From assembly GCA_021850485.1 (NCBI GenBank), contig JAJZLY010000008.1, positions 209,879-273,878 on the forward strand: 64,000 nucleotides of DNA, read 5' to 3'. Positions 10,223 to 18,091 of the stretch are shown one piece after another; position 1 is the first letter of the stretch; each line of letters begins with the position of its first letter. The position numbers and the translations under genes were made by a program. Under the pieces are notes generated by a model, which was given only the letters and a program-made list of their open reading frames with translations, searched no databases and was not told where the DNA came from. This DNA comes from Bacillota bacterium. GTDB taxonomy: Bacteria; Bacillota; Sulfobacillia; JAJZYS01; JAJZLH01.

Positions 10223-11751
10223 TGATCGGCGCGCTCGGTCGTCTGATCGAGGAGTCGACCATCGTCCAGATGCTTGAGACTGCGCTGAGCCGACTGGCCG
10301 ATGCCGTCGGAGACAGTGCAGCGGCAAAAGTGGCCGGTCGCATCCAAGACGCCTGCCGGCGCAGCCTGGTGTTGCCGGCCTTGGTCTTTACGCCGCCCAG
10401 CTGGGCGCACTGGACCGACTCAAGCCGACTGATCGGCGCCTTGGCCCAGCGCTTCAAGCTGCGGCCAGAGGGCGATCAAAATGGCACCCTACCGGTGAAG
10501 ATTGCGATCTGGTTTTTGGTGCTGTTTGTGCCAATCAGCTTGTATGTGGCTGTCTACCTGCCGGCTGTGACATTGCTCTCAGACGGCGTATTGCTGGCGG
10601 CCGCTGTCATCTTGCTGATTGAGACCAAGGCCAAGGGCTGGGCCTTTCGGGCCACGCCGCTGGACTTGCCGATCGCCGTGTTCATCTTGGTGGCGCTGGT
10701 CTCGGCCGTCTTAAACGGTGAGTCGGCCAAGATCTGGGTGCTCGGCATGCGCGCCTATCTGGAGTTCGCCGTGCTCTACTACGTCGTATCTGCAGCCCCG
10801 CTGACGGCAGGCGACCGCCGTCAGATCTTCCAGGCCCTGTTGCTGTGGGGCGTGCTGATGGCCTTCATCGGCGTCGCCCAGCACTTCTTGCATATCGCCA
10901 CCCCGGCAGCCTGGACCGAGGCCATCTCCGCTGCTCAGGGCATCACCACCCGGGTGCCAGGCACCATGGGCAACCCCAACACCTACGCTGGCTATTTGGT
11001 GCTTCTAGTGGCAATGTTCGCCGCCGTGGCCAGCGAGAAGGTGCCGCTGTGGCTGCGCACCCTGGCTATCGCCGGGCTTTTGCTGGGGCTGGGCGCCACC
11101 CTGTTCACTTACAGCCGCGAGGCGCTGTTGGCGCTGGCTGGGGCCGGGCTGGTGATCGGGCTGGTCGGCGACCGCCGGCTGCTGGTGGCGGTGGTGGGGC
11201 TTGGCCTCTTGGCCATGCTGGCTGACCCCAAGGTGATTCAGCATCTGGCCTTTGGCTTTTCGTCCACCTACTCTCAGGTCTCGCTCTCCTATGGTCGTCT
11301 GTACTTCTGGCTGAAGAGCCTGCCCCTGATCGCCGCCCACCCCTTGTTTGGTGTCGGGCCCGGCTTGTTCGGCGGCTCGGTGGCCTATGACTTTCACTCC
11401 CTGATCGAACTGCGCTACGGCTTGGAGAGCATGTCGACGGTGGATTCGCAGTGGATCCAGCTGGCAGCCGAGACCGGAATCTTGGGTGTGCTCGCCATCT
11501 TGTGGCTGCTGATCGGCATGATCAAGATGGCGGTCACCGTCTTTCAGCGCGACGCCGATCCCTTGTGGCGGGCGCTGGCCCTGGGCACCGCTGCCGGCAC
11601 GGTTGGCTTCATGATCCAGGCCGTCTTCGCAGGGCTCTTAGAGGTGCACCAGGTGGTGCTGGTGCTGTGGCTGGCGGCTGGGCTCACCGCCTGGCGCTGG
11701 CGGCAGCAGGAGATGGCGCAAAAGGCGCAAAAGGCGCAAAGGCGCGCCTAG
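10222..11751 (+). CDS. O-antigen ligase/polymerase family (Wzy_C-type) polytopic membrane protein
   Basis: Multiple TM helices, RVPGTMGNPNTYAGYLVLL, ...FTYSREALLALAGAGLVIGL, H-P-L-F-G-V-G-P-G segment before the large loop; 1-nt overlap with the upstream gene. Confidence 0.85.
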   Translation: MIGALGRLIEESTIVQMLETALSRLADAVGDSAAAKVAGRIQDACRRSLVLPALVFTPPSWAHWTDSSRLIGALAQRFKLRPEGDQNGTLPVKIAIWFLVLFVPISLYVAVYLPAVTLLSDGVLLAAAVILLIETKAKGWAFRATPLDLPIAVFILVALVSAVLNGESAKIWVLGMRAYLEFAVLYYVVSAAPLTAGDRRQIFQALLLWGVLMAFIGVAQHFLHIATPAAWTEAISAAQGITTRVPGTMGNPNTYAGYLVLLVAMFAAVASEKVPLWLRTLAIAGLLLGLGATLFTYSREALLALAGAGLVIGLVGDRRLLVAVVGLGLLAMLADPKVIQHLAFGFSSTYSQVSLSYGRLYFWLKSLPLIAAHPLFGVGPGLFGGSVAYDFHSLIELRYGLESMSTVDSQWIQLAAETGILGVLAILWLLIGMIKMAVTVFQRDADPLWRALALGTAAGTVGFMIQAVFAGLLEVHQVVLVLWLAAGLTAWRWRQQEMAQKAQKAQRRA

Positions 11752-13293
11752 ATGAGCCGCCCCACCTGGCTGCAGGCGTCCTTCCTGCTGATGGGGCTGA
11801 CCTTGCTGTCCCGACTGATGGGCTATTTTCGCGACACCATGATCGCGCTCCGCTTCGGCGCATCTGCCACCACGGACGCCTATCTGATCGCCTTCACGCT
11901 ACCCAGCTATCTGGTCGGCATCATCTCCGGGGCGATCAACGCTGTACTCTTGCCGCAGGTGGCGAGACGGCTTAGCGCCGACGACCAGGCGGGCGCCTGG
12001 CGGTTGGTGGCCGGTGCGGTCGGCTGGGTCAGCCTGGCCACGCTGCTCTTGATCGGCCTGCTGGAGCTTGTGGCGCCGCTGGTGTTGCACCTGCTGGCCC
12101 CCGGCTTTAAGGCAGCGGAACTGGCGCTGGCCGTCTCTTTGGCCCGCATCTTATTGCTCTACGTCTTCTTCTCGTCTCTGGCCTATCTGTTCGGCGCTGT
12201 CTTGAACGCCCATCACCGCTTCGTCTATGCGGCACTGGCGCCCAGTTTGCTGAGCGGTGCGGCCGTGGCTGTGATGGTGTTCATGGCCCACCCGCCGATC
12301 CATCTGGTGGCGCTGGCCCTGCTGATCGGCTCGGTGTTGCAGCTCCTCTTGCAGGTGCTGCCGCTTTTGCGCTCCGCTCTTCGCTATCTGGCCTGGCCGC
12401 GCCTGGGCGACCCGGAAGTGCGGCACATGGTGCGGCTTTCGGTGCCGACCTTTGCCTCTAACTCGGTGGGATCGGGAAATGTGATGATCGACCGCATCTT
12501 CGGCTCCACCTTGGCCACCGGCTCGATCGCTGCCTTGGCCTTTGCCGACCGGGTGGTGCAAGTGCCCTTCGGTGTGTTCGGCGCTGCCGTCTCCACGGCG
12601 CTGTTTCCCCGCTTTGCCGAGGCCTTGGAGTCCAAGCAGCCAGGCCGGCTGGTCCAGGCCTTTTCCGGCGGCGTGCGGCTGATCGTGCTGATCACCTTCC
12701 CGGTGGCCGCCTTGATGCTGTTTTTGGCGCCGCCTTTGATCGACGTGCTCTTTCGCCACGGCGCCTTCAGCCAGCAGGCCGCCAGTTTGACCGCGCTGTG
12801 CCTGCGCGCATACGCTCTCGCCCTGATCCCCTATTCCCTGAACATGGTGATGATGCGGGTCTACTACAGCTTGGAGAAGACGGCAGAGCTGGCCCTGCTC
12901 GGTGTCGGCATGCTGGCCCTAAACGCCATCGGCGACGCCATCTTGGTGCGCCTGATGGGGGCACCGGGCATTGCGCTTGCAACCGTGATCGTGGAGGGGT
13001 CGTTCTCCTGGCTGCTGATCTCCCGGCTCAGGCCCCGCCTGCCCGGTCTTGACCTGCGGGCGCTGATCCGAGCGGCCGCACCGGTGGCCCTGGCTGCGCT
13101 CTCGGCCGGGGCCCTGGCCGCCGTGGCCAGCGGACTCTTTCCGGTCGCGAGCACGCTACAGGCAGCGGTCTCCACGGCAGCTGGGGTGGGGGTGCTGGTG
13201 TTGCTATTCTATGGATTTTGCCGTGGGCTGCGGGTGCCCGAGGCCAGGCGACTGGGAGAGCTAAGGGCATGGCTCACGCCGACCAAACCGTAG
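11752..13293 (+). CDS. murJ: MurJ/MviN-family lipid II or polyprenyl-oligosaccharide flippase
   Basis: LSRLMGYFRDTMIALRFGASATTDAYLIAFTLPSYL..., MATE/MVF-type 13-14 TM architecture, ...DRVVQVPFGVFGAAVSTALFPRFAE. Confidence 0.88.
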   Translation: MSRPTWLQASFLLMGLTLLSRLMGYFRDTMIALRFGASATTDAYLIAFTLPSYLVGIISGAINAVLLPQVARRLSADDQAGAWRLVAGAVGWVSLATLLLIGLLELVAPLVLHLLAPGFKAAELALAVSLARILLLYVFFSSLAYLFGAVLNAHHRFVYAALAPSLLSGAAVAVMVFMAHPPIHLVALALLIGSVLQLLLQVLPLLRSALRYLAWPRLGDPEVRHMVRLSVPTFASNSVGSGNVMIDRIFGSTLATGSIAALAFADRVVQVPFGVFGAAVSTALFPRFAEALESKQPGRLVQAFSGGVRLIVLITFPVAALMLFLAPPLIDVLFRHGAFSQQAASLTALCLRAYALALIPYSLNMVMMRVYYSLEKTAELALLGVGMLALNAIGDAILVRLMGAPGIALATVIVEGSFSWLLISRLRPRLPGLDLRALIRAAAPVALAALSAGALAAVASGLFPVASTLQAAVSTAAGVGVLVLLFYGFCRGLRVPEARRLGELRAWLTPTKP

Positions 13294-13377
13294 GCACAAG
13301 GCGAGCCAACTCTTTCAGAGAGTGTGCAAGCCACAGATGGCAGCTACTGGCCGATGGTCTGCTCCCAGGCGTCAGGG

Positions 13378-14007
13378 TCAGCGCAGGGTCTGCGTGTGGA
13401 TGCCGCACTCGCCGCTGGCGTTTTGGGTGCCCTTCCATCTGCCAGCCCGCTCACTCTCGCTCTCATCTTCTTCGGGAAACGAGCAAAAGGCGCAGCCCAG
13501 GCTGCGGTATCCCTCTTGGTACTTGGGGTTGATGGGAATCTGGTGCAGCGCCAGATAGCGCCAGACGTCCAGCTCCGTGAAATCGAGGATGGGATTGATC
13601 TTGGCCAGCCCGCCCTTTTCTTCCACCGGCTCGAAGTGCGAGCGGGTGATGCCCTCGGTCTTGCGCACGCCGGAAATCCAGGCGTCGTAGGGCTTGAGCG
13701 CCTGCTTGGTCATCTCCACCTTGGGTCCGCCGCAGCACATCTCGCCGACGGCTTGGGAAAAGGTCAAGGTGGTCAGCTGCAAGCCCCAGTCCGCTTCGAT
13801 CCGCTTCACGAAGTCGTAGGTCTCTTGAAACTCCGTGTCAGCCAGGATGGAGATGACCGGGACATCTGGGCTGACACTTCTCACGATGTGCAGCACCACC
13901 ATCGAGTCCTTGCCGAAGGAGCAGCCCACGCACAGCCGTGGGTATGTCTCCAGGGCTGACCGGGTGAGTTGCTTGGCGGCTTCGATCTTCTCCAGGAAGG
14001 TTGCCAT
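13378..14007 (-). CDS. Assimilatory APS/PAPS reductase family (CysH-type)
   Basis: PP-loop SFGKDSMVVLHI, MCCGGPKVE, AWISGVRKTEG, CAFC...RAGRWKG...ECGIH catalytic Cys tail; RBS AAGGAG before the ATG at 14007. Confidence 0.87.
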   Translation of the reverse strand: MATFLEKIEAAKQLTRSALETYPRLCVGCSFGKDSMVVLHIVRSVSPDVPVISILADTEFQETYDFVKRIEADWGLQLTTLTFSQAVGEMCCGGPKVEMTKQALKPYDAWISGVRKTEGITRSHFEPVEEKGGLAKINPILDFTELDVWRYLALHQIPINPKYQEGYRSLGCAFCSFPEEDESESERAGRWKGTQNASGECGIHTQTLR

Positions 14008-14180
14008 TGACGTGATCTCCTTTAGGGGCTCTGTCCGCAAAGACGGGTGTGTATCACTTTGTCCGTCCAGGTCCCGCTTCGCCGCCGGATCGCTGCGTCA
14101 CAAAAGTGCCGCCGCCACATCTGCCCGGACCCTTTCGGCGTCCACTCCGGTCAGAGCGGACCGGCAGCCGGCCCTTTCTC

Positions 14181-14915
14181 CTACACTGGCTGGCGCCGGA
14201 TCTCGACTGCGAAGCGGACCAGACTCCCCATCCGCCGCCAGCGCGCCCTTGGTTGCAGTAAAAAGCGAAACAGCCACTCCAGGCCCAGGGTCTGGATCCA
14301 GTGCGGTGCCCGCCGGACCCGGCCGGCCACCACGTCAAAGCCACCTCCCACGCCCATGGCCAGCACCGATCCGGTCTCCAGGAAATGTTCAAACAGCCAG
14401 TGCTCTTGGCGCGGCGAGCCCATCGCCACAAATAAGATGGTGGCGCCAGACGCCCGCACCTGGGCTGCCACCTCACCGCCCTGATCCAGCGGAAAGTAGC
14501 CGTCTCGCACACCTGCCACCTGCAGCTCGGGGTACGCTCGGCCAAAGGCTCGGGCCGCGGCGTCGGCGACGCCGGGCTTGGCGCCCAGCAAGAACACGCT
14601 CCAGTGCTCCTTGCTAGCCGCTTCGGTCAGGCGCAAAAAGAGGTCCATGCCGGTCAGCCGCTTCTCGATGGCGCCGCCCTGGCGGTGCGAGGCCCAGACG
14701 ATGCCCACCCCATCTGGGATGCGCAGCGCCGCTCCTTCCAAAAAACGCAAAAGCCAGGGGTTGTCCCTAGCGGCCAACACCTTTTCCGGGTTCACCGCCA
14801 CCGCCACCGCCGGCTGGCCCAACTTCACCAGGTCGATCAGATGGGCCAGCGCCGTGGGCTCGTCGGCCACGTCCACCGGCACACCGAGGATCCGCTCTTC
14901 GGCTAGAGGCTCCAC
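14181..14915 (-). CDS. WecG/TagA/CpsF family glycosyltransferase (GT26)
   Basis: ILGVPVDVADEPTALAHLIDL, NPEKVLAARDNPWLLRFLEGAALRIPDGVGIV, FVAMGSPRQEHWLFEHF, GVGGGFDVVAGRVRRAPHWIQTLGLEWLFRFLLQP. GTG start at 14915, overlapping the upstream gene by 13 nt. Confidence 0.92.
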   Translation of the reverse strand: MEPLAEERILGVPVDVADEPTALAHLIDLVKLGQPAVAVAVNPEKVLAARDNPWLLRFLEGAALRIPDGVGIVWASHRQGGAIEKRLTGMDLFLRLTEAASKEHWSVFLLGAKPGVADAAARAFGRAYPELQVAGVRDGYFPLDQGGEVAAQVRASGATILFVAMGSPRQEHWLFEHFLETGSVLAMGVGGGFDVVAGRVRRAPHWIQTLGLEWLFRFLLQPRARWRRMGSLVRFAVEIRRQPV

Positions 14916-16189
14916 AGTGTGAGACCCCGGCGGGAGATCTCGCCTTTCAGTCCGTCGAACATGCCGCGGGCGTCCACCACCAGGGCGCCAGGGACCAAGC
15001 CGTCCAGCCAGTGCGGATCGATGGGGTCCAGTCCAGGCTGGCGGACTAAGGCATAGAGCACGGAGGCGCCCGCGGCCGCCTCGGCCGGAGTGGAGACCTG
15101 AAAGGGGTGGCCCTGGACCAGAGGATCGCAGGCCGAGACCGAAAACCCCTTGGCCAAAAGCCCCTGCACCACGGCCATGGCCGGGCTTTGGCGATCGTCC
15201 ATCGAGTTGTCCTTCATGGCCAGTCCCCACACCGCTGCCTTGGCCTTGCCATTGGGGCGCGGCGCGCTCAGGGCCAGGTCGACCAAGAGCTCTGGCACCT
15301 GGTCGTTGGTGTTGCGCGCGGCTCGAAAGGTGGGCAGCGCCACCCGTACCTCGGCTGCGGCATGGGCCATGTACAGGTAGGCATTGGGCAGACAGGCACC
15401 GCCCACACCGGGGCCGGGGTCTAAGAGGCGGACCCTGGGGTGGGTGTTGGTCAGGCGGATCACCTCGCGGGCGGACAGCGTGAGCGCCTCAGACAGCCGG
15501 GCGATCTCCTGGCTGAGCGCCACGTTGGCGTCGCGCTGGCCATTTTCCGCCAGCTTGGCCAGCTCCGCGGCCTCGTATGAGTCAGTCTGATGGCAAGGAG
15601 CGTCTAAGATCACCTTCATCAGCTCTTCGGCCCTGAGCCGAGAGGCCTGGTCCGGAGCGCCGACCAAGACCGGCATCTCCCGGGTCTCGGCAAAGGCCCG
15701 GCCTTCGGCCAGGCGTTCTGGGACGTACGCCACGAACACGTCGTGGCCGACCTTCCAGCCAGCTGCCTCAATCGGCTGCACCAGGTGTCTGGCCGTGGTG
15801 CCAGGGGGCACCGTGGTGCGCAGCAAGATGGTGAGGCCTTTTCTCAGGTGCGGCAGCAAGCTGGCCACCGCCTGATCCAGCGGGCCAAACTCCACGCCCT
15901 GGCCGCTCACCGGCAAACCGACCGAGATGGAGATCGCCTCTACGTCGCGATAGGCCTGCTCAGGGTCGGTGCTGGCCGTGAAGGTCCCTTCTTGCAGGCA
16001 CTGACCCAAGATGTCCGTGATGGTGAGATCGCCGTCTTGCTCCAGCAGGCGCGAGTGGCCGCTGGTCAGCTCCGCCACCAGCGACTGGCTGATATCCAGG
16101 CCAGACGCGATCACGCCACGCCTGGCAAAGGACAGGGCCACTGGCAGTCCGACAAACCCGAGGCCGACGATCGCCACCCGTCTCGGCAT
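14903..16189 (-). CDS. Nucleotide-sugar dehydrogenase (UDP-ManNAc/UDP-GlcNAc dehydrogenase, WecC/WbpA type)
   Basis: RRVAIVGLGFVGLPVALSFARRG Rossmann motif; TVPPGTTARHLVQP; YVPERLAEGRAF; GPGVGGACLPNAYLY catalytic Cys region. Confidence 0.92.
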   Translation of the reverse strand: MPRRVAIVGLGFVGLPVALSFARRGVIASGLDISQSLVAELTSGHSRLLEQDGDLTITDILGQCLQEGTFTASTDPEQAYRDVEAISISVGLPVSGQGVEFGPLDQAVASLLPHLRKGLTILLRTTVPPGTTARHLVQPIEAAGWKVGHDVFVAYVPERLAEGRAFAETREMPVLVGAPDQASRLRAEELMKVILDAPCHQTDSYEAAELAKLAENGQRDANVALSQEIARLSEALTLSAREVIRLTNTHPRVRLLDPGPGVGGACLPNAYLYMAHAAAEVRVALPTFRAARNTNDQVPELLVDLALSAPRPNGKAKAAVWGLAMKDNSMDDRQSPAMAVVQGLLAKGFSVSACDPLVQGHPFQVSTPAEAAAGASVLYALVRQPGLDPIDPHWLDGLVPGALVVDARGMFDGLKGEISRRGLTLWSL

Positions 16190-16290
16190 CCGATCCCGTC
16201 CTTGGCAGAGGTTTAAGGAGCGCCGCGAGTGTAGCACACAAAGGCGCCTTCGGCCGCGACCCCCGTAAACCGAAATCGCGCGCTCGAACC

Positions 16291-16368
16291 TTGTTAGCGG
16301 CTCCCCTCACCAACCCACCCGCCAGTCTTCCTTCCCAGGCTGGCTAACAACACCCGGTGAGGGGCGCC
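16291..16368. other. Interleaved inverted repeats (possible pseudoknot-type RNA or protein-binding element)
   Basis: TTGTTAGC (16291-16298) pairs with GCTAACAA (16343-16350); CCCCTCACC (16303-16311) pairs with GGTGAGGGG (16356-16364); GCCAG (16321-16325) pairs with CTGGC (16340-16344). Confidence 0.45.
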
Positions 16369-16379
16369 ACGCCAAGATC

Positions 16380-16410
16380 GGTCCCCGCCAGGCGTCGCCC
16401 GGCGGGGACC
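16380..16410 (-). terminator. Strong hairpin downstream of the 16429-17073 gene
   Basis: Perfect 10-bp stem GGTCCCCGCC-11 nt-GGCGGGGACC; no long U tract. Confidence 0.55.
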
Positions 16411-16428
16411 GCGTGTTGGCACCACAAC

Positions 16429-17073
16429 CTACTTCTGCGCCGTGTTCTGGCGGTTGCCGAGAAAGGTGTCGGCGAACAAGGTGGCATTAGCCTGGTTGAA
16501 GTCTGTTGACTGCCACAACCGGCCCCAGGCCAACAGTGCGACCTGACCCGGCTTTAAAGACGCCCACGGCGTGACGAAGATGCCCTCTCCGGCCTTGGCC
16601 CGCACACTGGCGCTGACCCCTTGGTCGACGCTCAGGGCGAAGCTTTGCATGGAGGCGATCTGCTGCGGGGCGATCGGCCCGTAGGCGATGACCACGTTGC
16701 CAAGCGCCAGCAGATGGACCAACACGGCCGTAGGCATCTGGGTGGGGTCGTTGAAGGCAGTCGGCCAGGCCGAGGCGCTGTAGGCGCCGGAGGTGGGCGG
16801 GTTGGTCAGGTACTTGAAGGCGGCGACCGCCTGCGTGGTGGTGGCCTGAGCCGGGCTGACCGGCTCGTGGGTGCCCAAAGAGGTGGCAACCGGTGCGCTC
16901 ACCGCCTTGTAGGAAACGCTTTGGCTGGCAGTCGGGGCCGGCTGCAAAGAGATCGCCACCAGCACGGCTAAGGCCACCAGGGCCGCGATCACCACACCAC
17001 TCACCCAGAGCAGGGTGCGGCTGGGCTTCTTATGCACCCGCTTTGGCTTCATCGGCTTGACCCGCTGGTACAC
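16429..17073 (-). CDS. Membrane-anchored protein with possible DUF3105-like extracytoplasmic domain
   Basis: N-terminal basic segment plus one TM helix (LLWVSGVVIAALVALAVLVAI); AVLVHLLALGNVVIAYGP resembles the DUF3105 VHxLEHGxVVIxY core only weakly. Confidence 0.6.
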   Translation of the reverse strand: MYQRVKPMKPKRVHKKPSRTLLWVSGVVIAALVALAVLVAISLQPAPTASQSVSYKAVSAPVATSLGTHEPVSPAQATTTQAVAAFKYLTNPPTSGAYSASAWPTAFNDPTQMPTAVLVHLLALGNVVIAYGPIAPQQIASMQSFALSVDQGVSASVRAKAGEGIFVTPWASLKPGQVALLAWGRLWQSTDFNQANATLFADTFLGNRQNTAQK

Positions 17074-17146
17074 GGCTTAGGGTCCCTCCTCGACGCATCG
17101 GTCGTTCGTCCATGATAGGCGAGTGCGCACGCTCCTAGCAAAGGAA

Positions 17147-17166
17147 AAGGCGGCTTACGCCGCCTT
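17147..17166 (-). terminator. Hairpin followed by U-rich tract, 74 nt upstream of the 17073 start (terminator or attenuator)
   Basis: AAGGCGGC-TTAC-GCCGCCTT; on the minus strand followed by TTCCTTTGC. Confidence 0.6.
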
Positions 17167-17449
17167 GTGGGAGCAAGCCTCGAGACCTCCTGCGCCCCGG
17201 CGCCTTATGGGCGGTGCCGGCATCCGCTGGCTTTGGCCTTCCTCGCCTCCCGCCCGCTAACCCCTTCGCTCCTGCCCAAGAGCGAACCGGGCCGCAGTAT
17301 TTTGCGGGGAAGAGGGGAGCGCGGCCTTCGATCTTAAGGCTCCACCCATTGTCCCACCGCCAAAAGCGGCGGGTTGTGGTCGATGGAACCACGATCATGG
17401 TGGATCAGGCCAAATCCCTTGCCCATCATCCGTTTGGGTGATTTTGGGC

Positions 17450-18091
17450 TCACCCGTTCGGGCGATCGCCCAAAAATCCCCGGCGGTGCCCCTCGGTCAC
17501 GGCCTCGGCCCGGTCATGCACGCCCAGCTTGGCAAAGAGGTTTGCGAGGTGGGTCTTAACTGTGTTCTCGGTCAGATAGAGCCCAGCCGCGATCTCCTTG
17601 TTCGAGCGGCCAGACGCCACCAGCTGCAAGATCTCCAGCTCCCGGCCGGAAACCGCGCGCTCACCGCTGTCTGCGCCACTCTCCGCCAGCGACGCCGCCA
17701 GCAGCGGGTGCACCGATACCGAGCCCTGGGCCGCCGCCCGCACGGCACCCATCAGGTCGTCCTGGGAGGCGTCTTTCAGCCACACCCCTTTGGCCCCGGC
17801 CTGCAACACCCGCCGGGCCAGGCCCTCTTCAGCGAAGGTGGTGAGCACCACCACCTTGGCCCCAGGGTCGTGGCGCAAGATCTCGCGGGTGGCGGAGAGC
17901 CCATCTTGCAAGGGAATGCGCAGATCCATCAGCACCACGTCTGGGCGAAGCGTGCGGTAGCACGAGACCGCCTCCTGGCCGTCTCCAGCCTCGCCCGCCA
18001 CCTCCACGTCCGGGCTGCGCCGGAACATGGCGGCCAGCCCCTCGCGCACCACCGGGTGGTCGTCCACGATCAAAAGCCGAATCGGCCTCAT
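17450..18091 (-). CDS. NarL/FixJ-family response regulator with LuxR-type HTH
   Basis: IRLLIVDDHPVVREGLAAMFRR...DVVLMDLRIPLQDG...VVVLTTFAEE receiver; LVASGRSNKEIAAGLYLTENTVKTHLANLFAKLGVHDRAEAV HTH. Confidence 0.95.
   Translation of the reverse strand: MRPIRLLIVDDHPVVREGLAAMFRRSPDVEVAGEAGDGQEAVSCYRTLRPDVVLMDLRIPLQDGLSATREILRHDPGAKVVVLTTFAEEGLARRVLQAGAKGVWLKDASQDDLMGAVRAAAQGSVSVHPLLAASLAESGADSGERAVSGRELEILQLVASGRSNKEIAAGLYLTENTVKTHLANLFAKLGVHDRAEAVTEGHRRGFLGDRPNG

Noticed and set aside
8918-10327. 469-aa minus-strand ORF
   Set aside because: Shadow frame of the GT4 gene and the DUF4330-like gene; low-complexity Arg/Gly-rich sequence without family motifs.
17147-17450. c-di-AMP (ydaO) or other known riboswitch
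   Set aside because: A GCTAACCCC string on the plus strand looked suggestive, but the other conserved ydaO motifs are absent and no plus-strand gene follows.
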